In this document: positions 13,493 to 21,874 of the stretch, one piece after another
Numbering within the stretch: the first letter of the stretch is position 1
Layout of the letters: every line of letters begins with the position of its first letter
IMG/VR virus record: IMGVR_UViG_3300017773_000104
Location: 1 to 27,365 of that record
Strand: one strand, 5' to 3'
Source of the DNA: a virus
Length of the DNA: 27,365 bases
Notes under the pieces: generated by a model
What the model was told of the DNA's origin: nothing
Seen by the model: only the letters and a program-made list of their open reading frames with translations
Database searches by the model: none
Made by a program: the position numbers and the translations under genes

Positions 13493-14275
13493 ATGTTATC
13501 AGCAGAAAAAATTCAAAAAAATTGGGATCGTTATATTAATGAAATCACAGATTCATTTACTAAAGAAAGAACAGATATACTACTTCCCTTTTTAGAAAAA
13601 TACCAAGAAAGAATGATGATGATGCCTGCTTCAAGCAAAAATTGGCACCATTCAGCATTTGCAGGTGGTTATACTGACCATGTTTTGCGTGTCTTTGATT
13701 GTGCTAATAAATTATATGAAACGTGGAAAGACATGGGGGGTGATGTTTCCACATATACTGTTGAAGAAATGCATTTCGCCGCTTTATTCCATGATTTAGG
13801 CAAGATGGGCCAACAAGAAGGCGAATACTACCAACCAAACGACTCACAATGGCATGTTGATAAATTAGGTATGGTTTATAAATTCAACACAGACATCCCC
13901 GCAATGAAAGTGCCAGAAAGATCATTATTTATACTTCAGGAAATTGGGTGTAAATTAACCCAAAATGAATTTATTACAATTAAAATTCATGATGGTTTAT
14001 ATGATGAATCTAATAAATTTTATTTTATGTCTAGTATGAAAGAAACTAGACTAAGAACCCATTTACCTTTATTAATGCACCAAGCAGACCATATGGCTGC
14101 TCAAATCGAATTTGAATTATGGAATAATGCATCTAATAGTGTTCCTAAATCAAAACCAGCTAATGCTACTAAAGGAGATAAAACACTTAGAGCAGCTAAA
14201 AAAATAAACACAGAAAATAATCCGAATCTATCAAAAGCAACTATTGATGTTATAGATTCATTTTTTAAAGACTAA
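13493..14275 (+). CDS. HD-domain phosphohydrolase
   Basis: The 260 residues carry the HD superfamily metal ligands in order: His63 in GGYTDHVLRVFD, the His100-Asp101 pair in ALFHDLGK, His166-Asp167 in TIKIHDGLYDE, and HQADH at 196-200. It should hydrolyse a phosphoester (nucleotide, dNTP, cyclic nucleotide or RNA end) with bound divalent metal; the sequence does not reveal which. The C-terminal 50 residues are a basic linker plus a short helix. The start follows AAAGTT and gives a full domain. It lies directly before a membrane coiled-coil gene and the late sigma factor. Many T4-like phages carry HD hydrolases tied to nucleotide metabolism or host signals. Confidence 0.85.
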   Translation: MLSAEKIQKNWDRYINEITDSFTKERTDILLPFLEKYQERMMMMPASSKNWHHSAFAGGYTDHVLRVFDCANKLYETWKDMGGDVSTYTVEEMHFAALFHDLGKMGQQEGEYYQPNDSQWHVDKLGMVYKFNTDIPAMKVPERSLFILQEIGCKLTQNEFITIKIHDGLYDESNKFYFMSSMKETRLRTHLPLLMHQADHMAAQIEFELWNNASNSVPKSKPANATKGDKTLRAAKKINTENNPNLSKATIDVIDSFFKD

Positions 14276-14277
14276 AT

Positions 14278-14559
14278 ATGAATACACTTAATATAATATT
14301 GATTGCTACATTAGTAATTGTTTTAATACTTATTTTTTTTATAATTAAAAATTTATTAAACCAAATCGAAAAATCAGAAGACATAATCACAGAATATGAA
14401 AATTTTATTATTAAACAAAGTGAAGCTATAGAAGCCTGTAATATAAGGTTAAATGAAGTTGATAATAAAGGCATATTTAAAGCTGATGATGAAATAGGTT
14501 GGATGTTTAAAGAATTTACAAAAATCCAAGAAGCACTAAACGAATTTACATTAAGATAA
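14278..14559 (+). CDS. N-terminal TM plus coiled-coil protein
   Basis: The protein has 93 residues: one transmembrane helix at the N-terminus (residues 4-24, LNIILIATLVIVLILIFFIIK), then a cytoplasmic coiled-coil and the C-terminal phrase KADDEIGWMFKEFTKIQEALNEF. I recall small proteins ending with a similar D-E-x-G-x-x-F-K-E pattern next to gp55 genes in T4-like marine phages. It starts two bases after the HD gene and ends nine before the sigma-factor gene, so the three form a tight unit. Function unknown; it might tether a partner to the membrane. Confidence 0.65.
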   Translation: MNTLNIILIATLVIVLILIFFIIKNLLNQIEKSEDIITEYENFIIKQSEAIEACNIRLNEVDNKGIFKADDEIGWMFKEFTKIQEALNEFTLR

Positions 14560-14568
14560 AATATATAA

Positions 14569-15357
14569 ATGTCAAATAAAACTAAATACGCCCCCCTACC
14601 CCCAATAGATACTACTATTGATTTTATTATAGGAACAACTGAAGTTTTAAAACCAAAAAGAGGAAGAAAGAGAACAAAGAAAAAACAATACTTTACCCCA
14701 GATACAGATAGAGCTATAGCGGAATATTTATCAACTTCAAATCAAAAAGAAAGAGACTATATATTCTCTACAAGAATACATTACGCCTTTTACAAATTAG
14801 CAGAAAACCTCATCCATACATTTAAATTTTATTATACAGAAGTAGATGATTTAGAAGATTTAAAACATGAAGTAATTTGTTTTCTTTTAGAAAAATTAGA
14901 TTACTTTAAACCTGAAAGAGGATCAAAAGCATTTAGTTATTTTAGTATTGTAGGTAAAAACTATCTTATACTTTATAACAATAATAATTATAAGAAGAAA
15001 AAAGCCAAAGTAGGCCTTGAAGAAGCAGATGAAGATGATGGGGTAATACGTCAATTAGGAAGAGATGGACGTAAAAAAGAAATGAAAGATTTTATAGATT
15101 ACCTCACAGAATATATTGATAAACATATGTTTACTATGTTTAAAAAAGATAAAGATAGAAAAGTATGTGATGCTATTAATATATTATTTAAAAGAAGAGA
15201 AAACTTAGAAATTTTTAATAAAAAAGCATTATATATCTATATTAGAGAAATGACTAATGTAGACACCCCAGTTATTACTAAAGTAACTAAAAAGTTAAAA
15301 ACAGTATATAAAACACTATATGCCGAATTTGATAAAACAGGATATGTAAGAATATAA
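14569..15357 (+). CDS. gp55-like late-transcription sigma factor
   Basis: The protein has 262 residues; T4 gp55 has 185, so there are extensions. Residues about 66-142 resemble sigma-70 region 2: an N-terminal helix IHYAFYKLAENLIHTF, then DDLEDLKHEVICFLLEKLDYFKPERGSKAFSYFSIVGKNYLI, with the acidic D-L-x-x-E helix that binds the RNA polymerase clamp and the aromatic F-SYF-x-x-I-V-K-N-Y segment typical of region 2.3-2.4. Basic patches (residues 29-40 and 141-147) could contact DNA. It should direct host RNA polymerase to late promoters with a sliding-clamp co-activator. No clamp or gp33 gene is recognised in the window. Confidence 0.85.
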   Translation: MSNKTKYAPLPPIDTTIDFIIGTTEVLKPKRGRKRTKKKQYFTPDTDRAIAEYLSTSNQKERDYIFSTRIHYAFYKLAENLIHTFKFYYTEVDDLEDLKHEVICFLLEKLDYFKPERGSKAFSYFSIVGKNYLILYNNNNYKKKKAKVGLEEADEDDGVIRQLGRDGRKKEMKDFIDYLTEYIDKHMFTMFKKDKDRKVCDAINILFKRRENLEIFNKKALYIYIREMTNVDTPVITKVTKKLKTVYKTLYAEFDKTGYVRI

Positions 15358-15364
15358 AAACTCC

Positions 15365-15376
15365 ATATTTATAATA
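15365..15376 (+). promoter_or_regulatory. AT-box ATATTTATAATA, candidate late promoter
   Basis: It lies in the 26-bp gap between the sigma-factor gene and the next ATG at 15384. It shares ATATTTATA with 9552-9563 and 19078-19087. Its position fits a promoter for the tail block. Confidence 0.35.
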
Positions 15377-15383
15377 AAAATGT

Positions 15384-15761
15384 ATGGATTCATTAAATCA
15401 AATATTATTCGATGATAAATCTTTTTCTGATTTATTAAAAGAAATTCACGGTAATCAAAAGAAAAAAGCAAAACAATTAGCCTCTTTAATAGCTGAATTA
15501 CGCCCTTTAGTCCAATCTTTAGGTGATGCTACTGTTGTAGTTCCTTTAATTAAAGAATATATGGAAATTAGTGTTAAAAACGATGACCAGTTAATAAAAA
15601 TGGCGGCCATTGTACAACGTTTATCTACAAGTATATCTTCTAGTGGTGATGGTGGTTTATTAACTGAAGAGGAAATGAGTCAATTAATGGATGTTGCTGA
15701 AGAAATTTCAAAAACAGTAGAAAAACCAAAACAAATAGAAAATAAATCAAATGAGGACTAG
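15384..15761 (+). CDS. Conserved-looking helical phage protein
   Basis: The protein has 125 residues and begins MDSLNQILFDDKSFSDLLKEIHGNQKKK. The core LIAELRPLVQSLGDATVVVPLIKEYMEISVKNDDQLIKMAAIVQRLS looks like a small helical bundle, followed by a Gly/Ser linker and an acidic helix LLTEEEMSQLMDVAEEI. I recall related proteins in T4-like marine phages next to the late sigma factor, without a known function. It overlaps the next gene by 11 bp. A transcription-accessory role or a virion role are both possible; neither is shown by the sequence. Confidence 0.65.
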   Translation: MDSLNQILFDDKSFSDLLKEIHGNQKKKAKQLASLIAELRPLVQSLGDATVVVPLIKEYMEISVKNDDQLIKMAAIVQRLSTSISSSGDGGLLTEEEMSQLMDVAEEISKTVEKPKQIENKSNED

Positions 15762-17001
15762 TTTAGAAGCTGTAAGAGTACGAGAAGTTATTTTAAACAA
15801 CGAAACAAATCCTAAAAGATACAATGCTTTAGGGAAAAGTGACGCTGTTGGAACTATATTATATACTAAACTTAATACATCAGCCCCTGATAATTTTTCT
15901 ACTGATACTTTAAGCTTTGCAAAACCATTATTTTCTGGTATAAATCAATATCCCGTAGTTAATGAAATAGTATATTTAGTAAGAGGACCTTCAGAAATTT
16001 ATTATGAAGGGAATACCCGAAATACAGTAAGATATTATTTACCTCCTATTAAGATTTATAACCACCCTTTACATAATGCTTTTCCTGATATTTTAGTTAA
16101 TAATAAACCAGTTTTATCTAATGAAGAATTAGAAGCAGGTGCACAAAATTCCAAAAATGAATATTCTATTAATTTAGGAGAATATTTTAAAGAAATTGAA
16201 AAAATAAGACCTTTAAGACCTTATGAAGGAGATACTATTATTGAAGGTCGATATGGTAATTCTATAAGATTTGGAGCCACTACTTACAACCAATTAGAAG
16301 ATATAAATAGATGGAGTAATGAAGGTGAAATAGGTAATCCTATAACTATAATAAGAAATGGCCAAAAAGAAGAAGAAAACAAAGAATCTTTTGAACATAT
16401 AGTAGAAGACATAGACAATGATGATTCAAGTATATATCTATGTTCTAACCAACAAATCTCAGATTTTATACCTGCATCTTTATATCAATTATCTTTTGGT
16501 GCTAATTTAATAATCGAGGAAAAAATAGAACCTATAATACAAAATGAACCATTACCTGAAGAGGTAGAAGAAGATATACCTTTAGTTTCTCCACCTCCCC
16601 TTCCTCCAGAACCAGAAGAAATACCAGAAGAAATAGTAGAAGAAGACATAGCGGATTACGACATATCACCAACAGAAGCCCAAACAATATTCCCTGGAGA
16701 TGATTTAGGAGATTTACCAGAATCATATGAAAACCCTACAGGAATAGATGTAGAAAGACCTTTAGGACCCCAAGATCCGCCCCCTATACATGCGGATGCT
16801 GAAGAATCATATACCCCTGATTCGACTACTCCTAATTTAGTTAATGGTCCTTATGGTTTTTATGTAGTAACACAAGGTCCTAAAAATAAAATAGTAGTTA
16901 AAGATAAAGATATGATAACTGTGTATGATGGTCAAACTTCATTTACTGCATCAATTAGTATATTAATTCAAGAAGCAAAAATAGCATTAGGAATATTATA
17001 A
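15751..17001 (+). CDS. Baseplate/tail structural protein with Pro/Glu-rich linker
   Basis: The protein has 416 residues. The N-terminal half (about 1-260) looks like a compact beta-rich domain, including YEGDTIIEGRYGNSIRFGAT, a phrase I associate with OB-fold-like baseplate and spike proteins of T4-like phages, and DNDDSSIYLCSNQQI. A Pro/Glu-rich spacer (about 268-300, with VSPPPLPPEPEEIPEE) is followed by an acidic linker and a C-terminal domain GPYGFYVVTQGPKNKIVV. It precedes the M15 peptidase and spike-like genes, the order expected of a gp5-like hub unit whose lysozyme is replaced by a peptidase. The gp5 link is tentative. Confidence 0.6.
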   Translation: MRTSLEAVRVREVILNNETNPKRYNALGKSDAVGTILYTKLNTSAPDNFSTDTLSFAKPLFSGINQYPVVNEIVYLVRGPSEIYYEGNTRNTVRYYLPPIKIYNHPLHNAFPDILVNNKPVLSNEELEAGAQNSKNEYSINLGEYFKEIEKIRPLRPYEGDTIIEGRYGNSIRFGATTYNQLEDINRWSNEGEIGNPITIIRNGQKEEENKESFEHIVEDIDNDDSSIYLCSNQQISDFIPASLYQLSFGANLIIEEKIEPIIQNEPLPEEVEEDIPLVSPPPLPPEPEEIPEEIVEEDIADYDISPTEAQTIFPGDDLGDLPESYENPTGIDVERPLGPQDPPPIHADAEESYTPDSTTPNLVNGPYGFYVVTQGPKNKIVVKDKDMITVYDGQTSFTASISILIQEAKIALGIL

Positions 17002-17004
17002 ATT

Positions 17005-17592
17005 ATGGCGTTTAAATTAAAATCATATATATACAGTAGAGAAGCAGAAAATAGAGGCATTAACAACATGCCTGGAGTTGATGTGGGTTCAGATTCTAAA
17101 TTAACCCCTGAATATATTATAGGTAATTTAGAATTATTACATAATAAAGTTGTAGATCCTATAATGAGACATTTCAATAATTTAGAAGGTAGTAGTGGTA
17201 ATTCTATAGGAGTAACATCAGTATATAGGTGTAAAGAATTAAATGAAGTTGTAGGGGGTGTAGAAACATCCCAACATATACAAGGAATGGCTTGTGACAT
17301 AATATACACAGAAGGATTTGCATCAGAAGTATATAACTGGGCTATAAATAATTTACCCACCTGGAATCAAATAATTTGGGAGTTTCCTGAAAAAGGACAA
17401 TTTAGTAGTGGTAATACTGATTCAGAGTGGGTCCATGTAGCTTATAATGAAAATGATAACAAAAAAACAAAATCATTAGCTTCAGAAAAAGAAAACTTAC
17501 ATGAATACTATAAAAATAATGAATCTTCAAGAAGGGGTCAATATACTCATGATCTAGAAGAAGAGGCAAACCAATTAATAGTTTTTAATTAA
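17005..17592 (+). CDS. M15-family zinc peptidase (baseplate lysin or endolysin)
   Basis: The 195 residues include the peptidase M15 signature: VTSVYRCKELNEVVGG (Arg75), SQHIQGMACDI with His91 and Asp98, and EWVHVAY with His144. These are the zinc ligands of D-Ala-D-Ala carboxypeptidases and L-Ala-D-Glu endopeptidases. It should cut peptide bridges of peptidoglycan. It has no signal peptide. Its place between two structural baseplate-type genes suggests a virion-borne lysin opening the wall on entry; an endolysin for exit is the alternative. The C-terminal 40 residues are charged and Asn/Glu-rich, perhaps a docking tail. Confidence 0.88.
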   Translation: MAFKLKSYIYSREAENRGINNMPGVDVGSDSKLTPEYIIGNLELLHNKVVDPIMRHFNNLEGSSGNSIGVTSVYRCKELNEVVGGVETSQHIQGMACDIIYTEGFASEVYNWAINNLPTWNQIIWEFPEKGQFSSGNTDSEWVHVAYNENDNKKTKSLASEKENLHEYYKNNESSRRGQYTHDLEEEANQLIVFN

Positions 17593-17603
17593 ATTAATAT
17601 AAT

Positions 17604-18074
17604 ATGACTTACATACCAGAAGCCCCAGGAATATTTCAAGGAAATCAAGTAATAATAAATTCAGATAGGCTATTATTTAACGCAAAAAATGATAGCATTT
17701 TACTTTTTTCAGATAAAGCTATAGGTTTTAGCACTAATGGTAGTTTTCATTTTGATACTAGCCCAAATGAAGGAAGTAAATTTATAATCAATTCCCCCAA
17801 AATATATTTAGGGTTAGAATATGATGATACCCTTCCTACCCAACCAGCAGTATTAGGAGACGAATTAGGAGTATTATTAGAAGGCGTTTTAGATTTAATA
17901 GATGATGTAATAGATGATATATGCACTAAAGTAACATATGTAGTAACTCCCCCGGGGGGAATGACAGGCATAAACCCAGGTAATTTTTCAACATTTCAAT
18001 CAAGAAAAATAGAAATAGAAAGTCTAAAACAAGATATCCAAGATATAATGAGTATAAACACAAAATTAGTATAA
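17604..18074 (+). CDS. Baseplate spike-like beta protein
   Basis: The protein has 156 residues. The N-terminal region is made of short repeating strands (QVIINSDRLLFNAKNDSILLFSDKAIGFSTNGSFHFDT, then FIINSPKIYLGL). This Asn/Ser/Gly-punctuated pattern is typical of beta-helix or spike domains in T4-like baseplates. A helical C-terminal half (EGVLDLIDDVIDDICTKV, SRKIEIESLKQDIQDIMSI) would anchor it. It directly follows the M15 peptidase and precedes a coiled-coil structural gene by one base. Assignment to the central spike is inferred from pattern and order. Confidence 0.65.
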   Translation: MTYIPEAPGIFQGNQVIINSDRLLFNAKNDSILLFSDKAIGFSTNGSFHFDTSPNEGSKFIINSPKIYLGLEYDDTLPTQPAVLGDELGVLLEGVLDLIDDVIDDICTKVTYVVTPPGGMTGINPGNFSTFQSRKIEIESLKQDIQDIMSINTKLV

Positions 18075-18075
18075 A

Positions 18076-19068
18076 ATGTCTACAGCGTCAGTAAGAAATT
18101 TATTAAATAGTACAGTAACCCGAGTTATTACAACATCGAAACAAAAGATAAAAGACCAGGGCAAAAAACAAGTTATTAAATTAAAACAACAAATCCCATC
18201 ACCCGCTGATCTTATAGATGAATTAAAATCAGATACAACAGAAGCTAATTGTACAGGTAAAGGAAAAGAAAAATTTGATAATAAATTAAATAAAATAACA
18301 AATAAAATAGATAAACTACAAAAAACAATAGAAAAATCTCTTGATAGTTTAGAAGCTGTTGAAGGTAAATTAAAAAAAATAACAGATGATTCAGGGGTTT
18401 TAGCTAAAATAAATGACATAGCTTCTGTATTACAACCTATTACAGCTACATTAGGTACAGCTGTAATCGCAGCTAAAATCATGATAAAAGTATATGGTCA
18501 TATTCCTCTTCCCCCTAATGGAGCGGGACCCCCTTCGGGACCTATATTTTTAGCTAAAGAATTAGCGGATTTAGCAGGGGGAAAAATAGCAGAATATTCA
18601 GCTTTAGTATTAAGTTTAACAATTATGGTACAACTTTATACAAAAAAAGTAAATAAAATCTTAGATTTAATCCAAAAAGCTATTATCCCCTTAAAATCAC
18701 TAAAAGATCAATTAGATAGATTAGTAGCTTTAACCTTATTTATGAAATTAGAACACGAAAGTAAATGTGATCAATTATTAAACCCAAACAGCCAAAATGC
18801 AACAGGTACGGGAACAGGAGACTCCAGTGGTTTTAGTAGTGAAGGGCTAAATGTAAATACAATAAATGGGGATAATATAGCATCTTTATCTGAAGGTATG
18901 AATCTTGAAGCTCTTATAGCGTGGTCTGAACAAAAATATGGTATGATGTTAGCTGAATTACAGGCTCAGGGAGATACTAGAGCATTAGAAAGAATATCAG
19001 TTTTACAAAAAGAAACTAAAGAATGGGTATTAAAATACAATATTAGTTTTAAAATAATTAATATTTAG
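18076..19068 (+). CDS. Coiled-coil virion protein, probable hub or tail structural
   Basis: The protein has 330 residues. A strongly basic N-terminus (NLLNSTVTRVITTSKQKIKDQGKKQVIKLKQQ) and a coiled-coil (about 65-100, NKITNKIDKLQKTIEKSLDSLEAVEGKLK) precede an Ala/Ile-rich hydrophobic segment (ITATLGTAVIAAKIMIKVYGHIPLPP, about 119-145) and a second hydrophobic helix (about 170-195). The C-terminus is soluble, with DGLNVNTINGDNIA-like turns and EALIAWSEQKYGMMLAELQAQGD. It is too short for a full tape measure. It lies between the spike-like gene and gp25, a place where hub proteins occur. No family can be named with certainty. Confidence 0.6.
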   Translation: MSTASVRNLLNSTVTRVITTSKQKIKDQGKKQVIKLKQQIPSPADLIDELKSDTTEANCTGKGKEKFDNKLNKITNKIDKLQKTIEKSLDSLEAVEGKLKKITDDSGVLAKINDIASVLQPITATLGTAVIAAKIMIKVYGHIPLPPNGAGPPSGPIFLAKELADLAGGKIAEYSALVLSLTIMVQLYTKKVNKILDLIQKAIIPLKSLKDQLDRLVALTLFMKLEHESKCDQLLNPNSQNATGTGTGDSSGFSSEGLNVNTINGDNIASLSEGMNLEALIAWSEQKYGMMLAELQAQGDTRALERISVLQKETKEWVLKYNISFKIINI

Positions 19069-19076
19069 AAAAAATT

Positions 19077-19088
19077 TATATTTATAAC
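19077..19088 (+). promoter_or_regulatory. AT-box TATATTTATAAC, candidate late promoter
   Basis: It lies in the 35-bp gap before the ATG at 19104, 16 bases upstream of it, and contains the same ATATTTATAA as the box at 15365. It would start the gp25-gp6 unit. Confidence 0.35.
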
Positions 19089-19103
19089 AAACAACAAATT
19101 AAC

Positions 19104-19565
19104 ATGAAAGCAAAAACTTTTGAAAATCTAATTAGAAAAGTAGTTAGAGAAGAAATAGATTATGCGTTACGCAGAGAAATTAAAACACTTAAAGAAGATT
19201 TACGTGATGAATTAAAACCTACTATAATAGAACATAAAACAAATTTAGTAGAGGTATCAAATGAAAATCCTACAACTCAACCTGTATCAAAGCATTCTTT
19301 AAGAGAAAAAATCATGGGTACTAAACCTATAAAACAAAAAAGAAATTTTGTAAGTGATGGAACCTTAAATGATCTCTTAAATGAAACAGCAATGGGGGAC
19401 ACAAACACACAATCATCGAATTCACCCGTAAGTTTATCAAAACCTTTTGCCTCAGGAGCTCCTATGTCTATGGATACAACAGGTATGCCTCCTGAAGTAG
19501 CAAATGCAGTTACAAGAGATTACAGTAGTTTAATGAAAGCAATAGATAACAAGAAAAATAATTAA
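19104..19565 (+). CDS. Hypothetical virion-associated protein
   Basis: The protein has 153 residues. The N-terminal 45 residues form a charged helix (KTFENLIRKVVREEIDYALRREIKTLKEDLRDEL) that could be a coiled-coil. The rest is a Ser/Thr/Asn/Pro-rich, probably disordered tail with SLREKIMG, DGTLNDLLNETAMGD, and GMPPEVANAVTRDYSSLMKAIDNKK near the end. Similar N-terminal helices occur in several uncharacterised phage proteins. It is two bases before gp25 and after a candidate late promoter, so a baseplate-assembly or linker role is possible but unproven. Confidence 0.6.
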   Translation: MKAKTFENLIRKVVREEIDYALRREIKTLKEDLRDELKPTIIEHKTNLVEVSNENPTTQPVSKHSLREKIMGTKPIKQKRNFVSDGTLNDLLNETAMGDTNTQSSNSPVSLSKPFASGAPMSMDTTGMPPEVANAVTRDYSSLMKAIDNKKNN

Positions 19566-19567
19566 TA

Positions 19568-19981
19568 ATGGCCATAGTACAAGGAATAAGAAAAGACCCA
19601 AGAGATCTTAATAATATTAAGATAGGAGTAGCTTTCCCCTTGGACGAAACAAATTTATTTGCTAGCACAGATACTCTTACAGAACAAGCAAAATCTGATC
19701 TTATTAATGTATTATTAACATTTCCTGGTGAAAGAATAAATTTACCTGATTTTGGCGTTGGGTTAAAACACTTATTATTTGATCAAAAACTAGATTTAGG
19801 ATCTTTAAAAGCCAGAATAAGAACACAAGCAGATTTTTATGTACCTAACATTCAGGTAGTAGGTGTAAATTCATCAATGTCTGAAGATAACCAAACATTA
19901 TTTGTATCTATATCTTTCGTGTCTTTATTAAGTGGAACATTAGATTCAATACAATTAAATTTACAAACCGGTAATTACTAA
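19568..19981 (+). CDS. Baseplate wedge protein gp25
   Basis: The protein has 137 residues, close to T4 gp25 (132). The family signature is present: LTEQAKSDLINVLLTFPGERINLPDFGVGLKHLLFDQ, the P-G-E-R ... F-G-x-G-L ... F pattern of the gp25/lysozyme-like baseplate fold, followed by an extended C-terminal beta region (ANIQVVGVNSSM..., VSISFVSLLSG). In the contractile baseplate it binds the first sheath ring and the gp6 core of the wedge. Its stop overlaps the ATG of the gp6 gene by one base, and gp25-gp6 adjacency is the conserved order in contractile phages. Confidence 0.95.
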   Translation: MAIVQGIRKDPRDLNNIKIGVAFPLDETNLFASTDTLTEQAKSDLINVLLTFPGERINLPDFGVGLKHLLFDQKLDLGSLKARIRTQADFYVPNIQVVGVNSSMSEDNQTLFVSISFVSLLSGTLDSIQLNLQTGNY

Positions 19982-21873
19982 TGGCATATTCAAAAATAAC
20001 AAATAAAAACCAAGATAGAGAAGTTAATTATTTAGCTAAAGATTATAATTCTTATAAAGCCAAATTAATAGAATTTACAAAAACATATTTTCCTAATAAT
20101 TTTAATGATTTTAGTGAAGGTAACCCAGGAATGATGTTCTTAGAAATGGCAGCATATGTGGGGGATGTATTATCTTATTATACTGATACTCAATTAAAAG
20201 AATCAATTTTATCTTCAGTACAAGAAAGAGAAAACTTATATAATATAGCTCATACTATGGGTTACAGACCTAAAGTAACAACAGCGGCTTATGTAAATTT
20301 AGAAATATCCCAATTAGTACCCTCAAAAATAATAGATGGGTCCTATGAGCCCGATCATGATTATGCCTTAAATGTAAATTCAGATTCTACATTTTCTTCT
20401 ACAGATGGTACTACTTTTTATATAACAAAAGATGCTAGATTTGGTTTTTCATCTAGTTTTGAACCTACAATAACAAGTATATACCAATATGATGGCTCAG
20501 ATAACCCAGAATATTTTTTACTTAAAAAAACAATACCCGCCATTTCTGCCAAAGTAAAAAAACAAACATTTTCAGTTGGAACCTCACAAAGGTATTTAAC
20601 TATAGACTTATTTGATTCTAACATTATTTCAATAGAATCAATTATAGATAGTAGTGGTAATGAATATCATGAAGTTCCTTATTTAGCCCAAGATACTAAA
20701 TTTGAAGAAGTAGAAAATAAAGCAGCTAATGACCCTGAATTACATCAATATAACCACCAAACCCCTTACTTACTTAAATTAAAAAAAGTACCTAAAAGAT
20801 TTACTACAAGAATAAAAGCAAATAATAAAATGGAAATCCAGTTTGGATCAGGTGTAAGTGATAGAGCAGACGAACAAATTATCCCCAATCCTGATAATAT
20901 TGGTTTAGGGATTTTAGATGGAAGAAGTAAATTAGATGTATCTTATGACCCTTCTAACTTTTTATACACTAAAGCTTATGGAGAAGTCCCAGCTAATACA
21001 ATATTAACAGTAAAATATTTATCAGGAGGGGGTATGCAAGCTAATGTAAATTCAAACACAATTGTAAATTCAGGAGAATTAAAAATCACACCAAAACCTA
21101 ATTTAAATCAAGGTATGTTAAATTTTGTAAAAGCTTCAATCCAATCTACTAATATAGAACCAGCAAGAGGAGGGGGAGGAGCAGAATCTATAGAAGAAAT
21201 TAGGATGAATACTATGGCTAATTTTGGAGCCCAACAAAGAACTGTTACAAGAGATGATTATTTAATTAGAACTTTATCTATGCCCCCACAATTAGGAAGA
21301 GTAGCTAAAGCATATATAGTTCAAGATGATCAAACTTCACCTTTAACAAATGAACCAGGTAGAATACCTAATCCTTTAGCTCTAAATTTATATACTTTAG
21401 GATATGATATTGATAAAAAAATAACAACCTTAAACACAGCAACTAAAATAAATTTAGCTAATTATTTAGAACAATATAGAATGCTAACAGATGCTGTTAA
21501 TATTAAAGATGCATTTGTAATAAATTTTAGTATGGATTTTGAAATCACAACATACAAATCTTATAATAATCAAGAAGTATTATTAGCTGTTATCACTGAA
21601 CTTCAAAATTATTTTAATATAGATAAATGGCAAATAAATCAACCAATTATTATTTCTGAAATAGAAAATCTAATAGGTGGAGTAAAAGGAGTACAGACAG
21701 TAGAAGATGTTAGATTTGAAAATAAAAGTGGGGAAGAATCAGGGTATTCAAAATATAAATATGGTTTTAAGGGAGCAACTAAAAATAACGTAATTTATCC
21801 TTCAATGGACCCTAGTATATTTGAAATAAAATATCCTAATGCTGATATTCAAGGACGTGTAACAACATATTAA
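19981..21873 (+). CDS. Baseplate wedge protein gp6 (J-like)
   Basis: The protein has 630 residues and matches the gp6 core: VNYLAKDYNSYKAKLIEFTKTYFPNNFNDFSEGNPGMMFLEMAAYVGDVLSYYTDTQ near the N-terminus, then QERENLYNIAHTMGYRPK, and a C-terminal part with GGAESIEEIRMNTMANFGAQQRTVTRDDYLIRT. These are hallmarks of the wedge ring subunit that forms the iris-like inner baseplate and transmits the contraction signal. T4 gp6 has a similar length (660). It shares one base with gp25 and is followed at once by a beta-structural gene. Confidence is high. Confidence 0.95.
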   Translation: MAYSKITNKNQDREVNYLAKDYNSYKAKLIEFTKTYFPNNFNDFSEGNPGMMFLEMAAYVGDVLSYYTDTQLKESILSSVQERENLYNIAHTMGYRPKVTTAAYVNLEISQLVPSKIIDGSYEPDHDYALNVNSDSTFSSTDGTTFYITKDARFGFSSSFEPTITSIYQYDGSDNPEYFLLKKTIPAISAKVKKQTFSVGTSQRYLTIDLFDSNIISIESIIDSSGNEYHEVPYLAQDTKFEEVENKAANDPELHQYNHQTPYLLKLKKVPKRFTTRIKANNKMEIQFGSGVSDRADEQIIPNPDNIGLGILDGRSKLDVSYDPSNFLYTKAYGEVPANTILTVKYLSGGGMQANVNSNTIVNSGELKITPKPNLNQGMLNFVKASIQSTNIEPARGGGGAESIEEIRMNTMANFGAQQRTVTRDDYLIRTLSMPPQLGRVAKAYIVQDDQTSPLTNEPGRIPNPLALNLYTLGYDIDKKITTLNTATKINLANYLEQYRMLTDAVNIKDAFVINFSMDFEITTYKSYNNQEVLLAVITELQNYFNIDKWQINQPIIISEIENLIGGVKGVQTVEDVRFENKSGEESGYSKYKYGFKGATKNNVIYPSMDPSIFEIKYPNADIQGRVTTY

Positions 21874-21874
21874 A

